Shown: positions 1 through 5,699 of the stretch, in pieces
How positions within the stretch are numbered: position 1 is the first letter of the stretch
How the letters are laid out: each line of letters starts with the position of its first letter
From: Opitutia bacterium UBA4654
GTDB taxonomy: Bacteria; Verrucomicrobiota; Verrucomicrobiia; Opitutales; Intestinicryptomonadaceae
Length of the DNA stretch: 6,600 nt
Assembly (NCBI GenBank): GCA_002405555.1
Contig: DHMA01000137.1
Span: 196-6,795, forward strand
Direction of reading: 5' to 3'
Translations under genes and position numbers: made by a program
The notes under the pieces: generated by a model
The model's input: the letters and a program-made list of their open reading frames with translations, nothing else
What the model was told of the DNA's origin: nothing
Databases searched by the model: none

Positions 1-488
1 CCGGCACGCAGGGCGGCCCGCTCATGCACGTTATCGCGGGCAAGGCGGTTTGCTTCGGCGAAGCCCTCAAGGATTCCTTCAAGGAATATCAGGCGCAAAT
101 CGTAAAGAACGCTGCGGCATTGGCTGAAGCGCTCAAAAAGCGCGGATACGGACTCGTTTCGGGCGGCACGGACAACCACCTTATCCTTATCGACCTGCGC
201 AAGAGCCACCCCGATCTCACGGGCAAGGACGCGCAAATCGCGCTCGACAAGGCGAACATCACGACGAACAAAAACACAATCCCCGGCGAAACGCGCTCGC
301 CCTTCAAGGCAAGCGGCATCAGACTCGGCACGCCCGCCGTTACAAGCCGCGGCATGAAAGAGGAAGACATGGACAGAATCGCCGAGGCAATCGTCACGGT
401 TCTGAACGCGCCCGAAGACGAAGCGGAAATCGCAAAGGCAAAGGCAATCGCCGAAGACCTCTGCAAAAAATACCCGCTTCCCTACTAA
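1..488 (+). CDS. glyA: Serine hydroxymethyltransferase, C-terminal part (5' end outside window)
   Basis: This is the C-terminal 161 residues of serine hydroxymethyltransferase, the cytoplasmic PLP enzyme that interconverts serine plus tetrahydrofolate with glycine plus 5,10-methylenetetrahydrofolate. The open frame enters from the left edge; the first full codon is at position 3 and the stop is TAA at 486-488. The ATG at 24 is an internal Met, not the start. Visible family landmarks are GTQGGPLMHVIAGKA at the beginning, SGGTDNHLILIDL in the middle, ANITTNKNTIPGE, and SGIRLGTPAVTSRG. The Arg of SGIRLGTPA, at bases 321-323, corresponds to the substrate-carboxylate-binding Arg of the family. The PLP-binding lysine lies upstream, outside the window. 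The tail length and the YPLPY end match full-length bacterial GlyA, so the 3' end is intact. A terminator follows directly. Identity is very secure. Confidence 0.97.
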   Translation, partial: GTQGGPLMHVIAGKAVCFGEALKDSFKEYQAQIVKNAAALAEALKKRGYGLVSGGTDNHLILIDLRKSHPDLTGKDAQIALDKANITTNKNTIPGETRSPFKASGIRLGTPAVTSRGMKEEDMDRIAEAIVTVLNAPEDEAEIAKAKAIAEDLCKKYPLPY

Positions 489-508
489 GATACGGACGGC
501 AGACGTTT

Positions 509-546
509 CGGGGAATGTCGGGCAATGCGGCATTCCCCGTTTTTTT
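509..546 (+). terminator. Rho-independent terminator of glyA
   Basis: A perfect 9-bp stem (509-517 CGGGGAATG pairing with 531-539 CATTCCCCG) encloses a 13-nt loop and is followed by seven T (540-546). It begins 20 bp after the glyA stop. The loop contains part of a competing small hairpin (AATGCGGCATT, 524-534). The structure ends only 20 bp before the next start codon. Confidence 0.9.
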
Positions 547-566
547 AATTCAAAAAGAAAACAACA

Positions 567-2516
567 ATGTCTGAAACAAACGAAGAACTCAAAAAACTCG
601 CGGCGGCGGCGCAGGGAAAGATTCTGCCCGCAAGCTCGGAAAATTTGGCAAAATGGCTGTCGCACGACTTCCTGCCCGAATGGGCGCTGGAATCGCTCGC
701 TGAACTCTTCAAAAAAGGCGACTTCGACGAAATCGACGACAGGTTTTTCAAACCGCTCGCATTCGGAACGGGCGGCATGCGCGGACGCACAATCGGCAAA
801 AAGTCGGCTTCGGCGGAACTCGGAACGGTGTCCGACAAGGGCACGCCCGAACACGCGGCGGTCGGCGCAAGCTATATGAACGACTTTAACGTAGTCCGCG
901 CCACAATGGGGCTTTTCAACTACTGCAAAAAATTTCTCGACTCGAACGGCGGCGGCACGCCCAAGCTCGCAGTCGCCTGCGACGTCCGCCACTTCTCGAC
1001 GCACTTCGCGCAACTCTGCGCCTCGGTGTGGCGCAAAATGGGCGGCGAAGTCTACCTCTTCGACGGCCCGCGCTCCACGCCGCAGCTGTCGTTTACGGTG
1101 CGCAACCTCGCAACGACCGCGGGAATCGTAATCACGGCAAGCCACAACCCGCCGCACGACAACGGCTACAAGGTCTACTTCGGCGACGGAGCGCAGGTAA
1201 TCTCGCCCCACGCGGAGGGAATCGTGGCGGAGGTAGACAAGATTGAGTGGAAGGACATTCGCGACTTTTTGAAAATCGACCTCGACGGCGTAAAGACCGT
1301 TCAGCAGGCGTCGGAGGACGCCTATGTGAAGTCGATAGAAAACTGCGTCATCGACAAGGACGTAATGGCGGTCAACAAGCCGAAGCTCGTCTACACGGCG
1401 GTGCACGGCACGGGAGCGGCGCTCTGCCCGTCGGTCATGCGCCACTTCGGTCTCGACCCGATTCTCGTCGAAGAGCAGATGGTCATGGACCCGCGCTTCC
1501 CGACGGTAAAACAGCCCAACCCCGAATACGCCGAAACGCTCTCGATGGGCATCGCAAAAATGAAGGAAAGCGGCGCGGAATGCCTGATGGCTACCGACCC
1601 CGACGCCGACAGAATGGGCGTGGCAATCAGAACGAAAGACGGCGGCGTGAAAATCCTCACGGGCAACATGATTGGCTCGCTGCTCGCCGACTACCGCGCG
1701 ACGCAGATGAAGGCGAAGGGCATAATCGTAAGCCCCGAAAAATGCGCCCTCGTAAAGACATTTGTGACGACGCCGTTGCAGGATAAAATCGCGGAAATCC
1801 ACGGGCTGAAATGCGTTAACACGCTCACGGGCTTCAAGTGGATAGGCGGCAAGCTCACCAAGTACGAAAAGAAGCTCGTAGAGGCGACAGGCTCGGACTG
1901 CGCCGACAAGGGCTATGCCGAACGCGCGCATCTCATGCAAAAGCACAGCACGTTCTTCGTGTTCGGCGGCGAGGAAAGCTACGGATACCTCGGCACAGAC
2001 TCCGTGCGCGACAAGGACGCAAACGCGGCGGTCATCATGTTCTCCGAAATGCTCGCGTACCTGAAATCGCAGGGGAAAACGGTTGAGGAATACCTCGATT
2101 CCATTTACCTCAAATGCGGCTACTACCTCGAAGACCTCAAAAGCATCTACCGCGAGGGCGCGTCGGGTTCGGCGGAAATACAGTCGTTCCTGAAAATGCT
2201 CGACGAAAAGCCGCTCGAAGAGGTCGCGGGAGTGAAAGTCGCAAAGGCGGTGAACTTCAACAGGGACGAAATTTTCGACGCGGACGGCGACCGTATCCCG
2301 CGCGAAAAATTCTTCTTCTACACGCTCGAAAACGGATACAGCTTCGCGGTGCGCGGAAGCGGCACCGAGCCTAAAATCAAGTTCTACGCGTTCGCGGCGG
2401 AAAAGGCGGAGTCGGCCGACAAGCTCGACGCGGCAAAACAGACCGCCCGCAAAGAGCTTGACGCCCTGCTCGACGACCTTGCGCGGAAGTTCGAAAACGC
2501 CGTAAAACAGGCTTGA
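567..2516 (+). CDS. Phospho-sugar mutase (phosphoglucomutase/phosphomannomutase family)
   Basis: This is a cytoplasmic alpha-D-phosphohexomutase, moving a phosphate between C1 and C6 (or C1 and C5 for pentoses) through a phosphoserine intermediate. All four family loops are present: TASHNPP with catalytic Ser192, the metal-binding loop DPDADRMG (Asp344, Asp346, Asp348), the sugar-specificity loop GGEESYGY (Glu469, Ser471), and the phosphate-binding loop RGSGTEPKIKFY (Arg596-Lys603). The early GTGGMRG and the GEESYGY form resemble the PgcA/PGM2 branch (phosphoglucomutase or phosphopentomutase) more than the short ManB/GlmM branch. At 649 residues it is somewhat longer than that branch's usual 570-620. 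There is extra sequence around residues 75-125 and a charged Ala/Lys-rich tail. The substrate cannot be fixed from sequence. The ATG at 567 is chosen because it lies just after the upstream terminator and gives a plausible N-terminus. It has no clear Shine-Dalgarno motif, only an A-rich stretch. The TGA stop is followed by a hairpin terminator. Confidence 0.93.
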   Translation: MSETNEELKKLAAAAQGKILPASSENLAKWLSHDFLPEWALESLAELFKKGDFDEIDDRFFKPLAFGTGGMRGRTIGKKSASAELGTVSDKGTPEHAAVGASYMNDFNVVRATMGLFNYCKKFLDSNGGGTPKLAVACDVRHFSTHFAQLCASVWRKMGGEVYLFDGPRSTPQLSFTVRNLATTAGIVITASHNPPHDNGYKVYFGDGAQVISPHAEGIVAEVDKIEWKDIRDFLKIDLDGVKTVQQASEDAYVKSIENCVIDKDVMAVNKPKLVYTAVHGTGAALCPSVMRHFGLDPILVEEQMVMDPRFPTVKQPNPEYAETLSMGIAKMKESGAECLMATDPDADRMGVAIRTKDGGVKILTGNMIGSLLADYRATQMKAKGIIVSPEKCALVKTFVTTPLQDKIAEIHGLKCVNTLTGFKWIGGKLTKYEKKLVEATGSDCADKGYAERAHLMQKHSTFFVFGGEESYGYLGTDSVRDKDANAAVIMFSEMLAYLKSQGKTVEEYLDSIYLKCGYYLEDLKSIYREGASGSAEIQSFLKMLDEKPLEEVAGVKVAKAVNFNRDEIFDADGDRIPREKFFFYTLENGYSFAVRGSGTEPKIKFYAFAAEKAESADKLDAAKQTARKELDALLDDLARKFENAVKQA

Positions 2517-2535
2517 TGAACCGACCGCAAACGGT

Positions 2536-2567
2536 AAAAATGTCTCTCGAAAGGGAGACATTTTTTT
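2536..2567 (+). terminator. Rho-independent terminator of the phospho-sugar mutase gene
   Basis: The stem TGTCTCTC (2541-2548) pairs with GGGAGACA (2553-2560), with one G-U pair and a C-G pair closing a GAAA tetraloop. It is followed by seven T (2561-2567). Five A (2536-2540) before the stem can extend the pairing with the T run and would also supply a short U tract on the opposite strand. The structure starts 20 bp after the stop at 2516. Confidence 0.88.
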
Positions 2568-2610
2568 ATGCCGCCCTACCCCATTTACCCAACAAACAAT
2601 CCGAAAAACA

Positions 2611-4299
2611 ATGAAGAAAACGGGATTTTTCCAAACCCTGCTGCTCGCGGCGGCGACGCTCGCCGCCCAGACTTTCGACGCAGACTCCGCAAAGGCGTTC
2701 TTCGACGCCTCGCCCGACCTCGCAAAGAAGTCGCGCCAATATTTCGCGGAGGCGGAAGCGGAATACGCGCCTAACGCAGCCCCCGCCTACGAAAAACTTG
2801 TCGTTGCAAAATACCTGTCCGCGCTCGCAAAATACGGCAAAAGCGCAAGCCCCGAACTCCGCGCCGAACTGCTCGGAAACTTCGCGCTGCTCGACGAATT
2901 CGTGTCCATTCTCTCGCCCGACGACGACGCCGCGCGGGTGTTCGAAATCCTCGAAAAAATCCGCGCCGCCGACACCTACAAATTCGCAAAATACCCCAAG
3001 CTTGCAATCGCCACCGCAGTCGTCTTCGACACTCCCCCGCCCGCAAGCTGGCCGCACGCGCAGGTCTCAGAAAAGCTCCTGCGGAGAGAGCCGCGCGACC
3101 CGCTCGAACGCTTTTCGAAAATCGTCGAAATGCGCGAGCGCGGAAAATTCCTAATTCCCACGGAAAAGCTTTCGGTTGAGGAACTGAAATACCTCGTGCC
3201 CTCGCCCGCAAGCGACGCCGACGCCGAATGGGCGCAGAAAAGCGTCTCGGTAAGCCTGACAAATATACCCAAATTGTATCCGTCAATATCATACGACCAC
3301 GGCAGGCTCTCGCGCAAGGAGTTCGACTGGAACGGCGAAGACTACCGCCTGAAAACAATCAAAGCCCGCGGCGGAATCTGCACCGACCAAGCCTACTTCA
3401 CCTCGGAAGTCGCAAAGGCGCGGGGCGTGCCCGCGTTCATATTTTCTGGCGCGGGCAGCGACGGCTTCCACGCGTGGGTGGGCTACATGCAAAAGCCGAA
3501 CTCGTGGAACTTCGGCGTCGGACGCTACGAGGGCGCGCGCTTCGTGACGGGCAAAACGCTCGACCCGCAGACGTGGAAAACCGCTACCGACCACGCGCTC
3601 GAATCTCTGCGCGAGGGCTTCCGCAACGGCGCAAAATACAAGGCGTCGGAAATGCACGAGGCGTTCGCAAAGCATTTCTTCGGCAAGGGCGAATTCGCGA
3701 AATCGCTCGCGTGCGCAAAGGCGGCGGTCGCATCCGACCCGCGCAACGCCGACGCGTGGAACACAATCATCGACTCTCTCGGGAAGCTCGGCCGCCCGAA
3801 CGCCGAAATCTGCGCCGCCTACGAAAGCGCAATGAGGGCGTTCTCGAAATATCCCGACACCGACGCCGACTTCCGCCGACGCCTTGTGAAAATCTACCGC
3901 GACGCAAACAACCCCAACGCCGCGCGGAAACTCTCGACGTCGATTATCCTGAAAAACAAGAGCCTGCGCCCCGACATCGCAATGGAGTTCGCCCGCGCCG
4001 AGCTTGAAATGGACATCGCCGACGGCTCGGCTGACAAGCTTGTATCGACATACAAACGCCTGCTTTCGGCGTTCAGGAACGACTCCGCCGTAGCAATCGA
4101 CGGAATCACGATTCCCATCGTAAACGCGCTTCTGAAAACCGACAAATACCGCGCCGCCCGCGACATCATGAAGACCACAAGGCTTGTCCTGAAACCGTCG
4201 AAAGACAGCCTGATTCTCCCCGTCCTCAACAATATCGACACCCAGCTCGACACCATTATCCCCAAGCTCGACAAGCAGAAGTCTGGCGGCGGCGACTAA
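2611..4299 (+). CDS. Secreted transglutaminase-like domain protein with TPR-like C-terminal half
   Basis: This 562-residue protein is probably exported. Residues 1-20 have two Lys, a hydrophobic run (FFQTLLLAAATLAA) and a likely signal peptidase I site near residue 19. Residues about 20-230 are Ala/Glu/Lys-rich, probably helical, with no motif I recognise. Residues about 250-320 look like a transglutaminase-like cysteine-peptidase core: RGGICTDQA with candidate nucleophile Cys257, then GFHAWVGYM with His287, then TLDPQ with Asp318, in the order and spacing of the Cys-His-Asp triad. Residues about 347-415 form one or two TPR-like helical hairpins (FFGKGEFAKSLACAKAAVASDP), and the rest to residue 562 is probably also helical repeat. 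Whether it acts as a peptidase, amidase or cross-linker cannot be read from sequence. The ATG at 2611 is chosen because it gives the signal peptide. It has no Shine-Dalgarno motif. Terminators on both sides suggest a single-gene unit. The domain call is good; the function is unknown. Confidence 0.8.
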   Translation: MKKTGFFQTLLLAAATLAAQTFDADSAKAFFDASPDLAKKSRQYFAEAEAEYAPNAAPAYEKLVVAKYLSALAKYGKSASPELRAELLGNFALLDEFVSILSPDDDAARVFEILEKIRAADTYKFAKYPKLAIATAVVFDTPPPASWPHAQVSEKLLRREPRDPLERFSKIVEMRERGKFLIPTEKLSVEELKYLVPSPASDADAEWAQKSVSVSLTNIPKLYPSISYDHGRLSRKEFDWNGEDYRLKTIKARGGICTDQAYFTSEVAKARGVPAFIFSGAGSDGFHAWVGYMQKPNSWNFGVGRYEGARFVTGKTLDPQTWKTATDHALESLREGFRNGAKYKASEMHEAFAKHFFGKGEFAKSLACAKAAVASDPRNADAWNTIIDSLGKLGRPNAEICAAYESAMRAFSKYPDTDADFRRRLVKIYRDANNPNAARKLSTSIILKNKSLRPDIAMEFARAELEMDIADGSADKLVSTYKRLLSAFRNDSAVAIDGITIPIVNALLKTDKYRAARDIMKTTRLVLKPSKDSLILPVLNNIDTQLDTIIPKLDKQKSGGGD

Positions 4300-4381
4300 A
4301 CCGCGCTACGCGCTTGCCCCGCTCCCCTGCTCGCATTCCCGCGGCAAAACCAAGCCCGCCGAAAAGGCGCGCAGCACAAAC

Positions 4382-4412
4382 AAAAAAGGCGGAATTTCAA
4401 ATTCCGCCTTTT
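4382..4412. terminator. Bidirectional intrinsic terminator between convergent genes
   Basis: A perfect 13-bp inverted repeat (4384-4396 AAAAGGCGGAATT with 4400-4412 AATTCCGCCTTTT) has a 3-nt loop TCA. The A run at 4382-4387 becomes a U tract for minus-strand transcripts. The T run at 4409-4412, with more T at 4415-4418 after GC, serves the plus strand. It lies 82 bp after the plus-strand stop at 4299 and 21 bp beyond the minus-strand stop at 4434, the position expected for a terminator shared by two converging transcripts. Nothing else recognisable occupies 4300-4433. Confidence 0.88.
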
Positions 4413-4433
4413 GCTTTTCCGAAGCCGCGCGCC

Positions 4434-5678
4434 CTACTTCGCCTGACCGCAGTCGCCGAATACGCGGGCGACGGCGTTAAGGAAGCCATACCCGAACTCC
4501 TTTGAGGGTTCGAGATAGCAGCCCTCTGTCCATTCGTTCCACGCATTGAGCGTTATGAGCTTGGGCATGCCCGCGCGGATGTTTTCGTCCGCCCATTTTT
4601 TTGCGATCCGCAAACCGCGCTCGAAGTCGGCGGGATTCGAGCCTACTATCCGTTTCGTGTATTCGGGATAGCGCGGGTTATTGTCCCAGCCTACCGAAAC
4701 GTGCGGGAAATATTGTCCGTCGGGATAGCGCGCGGCGATTTCCCCGTATTTGGCTGTGCTTAGGTCAACCCACTGCGCGTAGGTTAATTCTGGTTCTGCT
4801 TTCGTCTTTTCCGACCACGACTCGCTGACCCAATTGTATGTCGTAAAAGACTCGAAGCCGAGATACTTCACTACCTCCGCGGGGGTCGCCGACGGATTGC
4901 CCGGAATAGCCCTGTCCTTGCCGACGGAATACTCTTTGGCTGGGCAGTTCAGCAATAAATGCACGCCCTTAAAGCCCGCTTTGACGGCCGCCGAATCGAG
5001 ATATTCGAGACCCTGCTTCGCCGTTGCGCAACCGCCCATTCCGCGAATGAGGTTTTTCAAGTCGTACACGGCAAACACGGGCTTTCCCGCAATTTTATAG
5101 TAATTGGGTTTCTTGAAATACTCTATGAAGCGCGGAACGAGCTTTTCCACAAATTCGCCGTAGGAAACGTCGGCACTCCATACGATTTCCGACTTTTCCC
5201 TGCCTCCGACTTTGTTGTTCCAAAGCTTGTCTACGTCGTGGTTCGCCCACATCAGGTAGAACTTCATGCGCTCGTTGTTGGGGGCTTTCAGGAAGCCGTT
5301 GTTGAGCGCGTCTTCGAGGAACGGCCTGCCTCCGTACCAGTACCAGTCGTAGACGAAAACGTTTATGCCCGCCGCGAGTGCCGCGTCGATTTTCCGCGCC
5401 ACGGCAATCGGGTCGGCTTCGTTTTCGTAGCCCCAAAGAGGCTCTATCGGCTGTTTGTGTCCCGCGCGCTTCGGTTTTGCCTCGTAGACGTTCTGCCATT
5501 CCCCGCAGCCGTGGGCGAATATTCCGAGCTCCCGCCAGCGGGGCGCGGGGTGGTACGCCGGCCAGACGTACGCCGCAATATCGTAATTTTCGGAGGATTT
5601 GCGGCAGGCTGATTCCGAAACGGAACCGCAACCCGACAGCGCGCAAACCGCGGATAACAACATTAGCAAGTTTTTCAT
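4434..5678 (-). CDS. GH99-like / WbsX-family lipoprotein (complete downstream copy)
   Basis: This complete 414-residue protein belongs to the family annotated as Glyco_tran_WbsX (PF14307) or glycoside hydrolase family 99-like. Residues 1-17 are a lipoprotein signal peptide ending in the lipobox LSGC (lipidated Cys17). No Asp follows the Cys, so under the usual Lol rule the protein would go to the outer membrane. Family landmarks are YVWPAYHP (37-44), GEWQNVYEAKP...GHKQP (59-77), NVFVYDWYWYGGRPF (106-120), FYLMWANHD, VGWDNN and NAWNEWTEG near the end. Glu382 and Glu385 of WNEWTEG match the two catalytic Glu, three apart, of the GH99 WNEWHEG motif. I infer a surface alpha-glycan hydrolase rather than a cytoplasmic glycosyltransferase; the substrate is unknown. 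The ATG at 5678 gives the signal peptide and lies 21 bp after the stop of the upstream paralogue, so both are probably cotranscribed. No Shine-Dalgarno motif is visible. The TAG stop is followed by the bidirectional terminator. Confidence 0.88.
   Translation of the reverse strand: MKNLLMLLSAVCALSGCGSVSESACRKSSENYDIAAYVWPAYHPAPRWRELGIFAHGCGEWQNVYEAKPKRAGHKQPIEPLWGYENEADPIAVARKIDAALAAGINVFVYDWYWYGGRPFLEDALNNGFLKAPNNERMKFYLMWANHDVDKLWNNKVGGREKSEIVWSADVSYGEFVEKLVPRFIEYFKKPNYYKIAGKPVFAVYDLKNLIRGMGGCATAKQGLEYLDSAAVKAGFKGVHLLLNCPAKEYSVGKDRAIPGNPSATPAEVVKYLGFESFTTYNWVSESWSEKTKAEPELTYAQWVDLSTAKYGEIAARYPDGQYFPHVSVGWDNNPRYPEYTKRIVGSNPADFERGLRIAKKWADENIRAGMPKLITLNAWNEWTEGCYLEPSKEFGYGFLNAVARVFGDCGQAK
5229..5290. 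repeat. 62-bp exact direct repeat, copy 1 (inside the complete GH99-like gene)
   Basis: This stretch is identical by eye to 6474-6535, at an offset of exactly 1245 bp. Continuing right to 5355 the two copies show only about five mismatches in the next 65 bases. It encodes the conserved segment around APNNERMKFYLMWANHDVD. It is a product of the gene duplication, not an independent element. Confidence 0.9.
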
Positions 5679-5699
5679 ATAGTATATTGATATGATTTC

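Noticed and set aside
2566..3358. Minus-strand open frames (163 and 195 codons) over the start of the transglutaminase-like gene
   Set aside because: The translations are Arg/Gly/Cys-rich and low in complexity, with no motif. They are complementary to a gene with a good signal peptide and would run through a terminator.
3228..4007. A 259-codon plus-strand open frame inside the transglutaminase-like gene in another frame
   Set aside because: The Arg-rich translation lacks motifs and is a frame-shifted reading of the real gene. The same applies to the frame at 1247-1786 inside the mutase gene.
4314..4505. A 63-codon open frame across the convergent junction
   Set aside because: It runs through the bidirectional terminator and into the antisense of the GH99-like 3' end. 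Its Pro/Ala/Lys-rich composition shows no protein signal.
4959..5612. A 217-codon plus-strand open frame opposite the complete GH99-like gene
   Set aside because: It is antisense to a gene with clear family motifs and codon-consistent sequence, and its translation has no recognisable domain. GC-rich third positions produce such open frames by chance.
5676..5694. An AT-rich patch with an imperfect inverted repeat (CATAT...ATATG) and a TATACT box on the minus strand, considered as an internal promoter
   Set aside because: TATACT lies only about 4-6 bases before the start codon, so any transcript would be leaderless, and there is no -35-like hexamer at proper spacing. The 21-bp gap fits a simple operon better.
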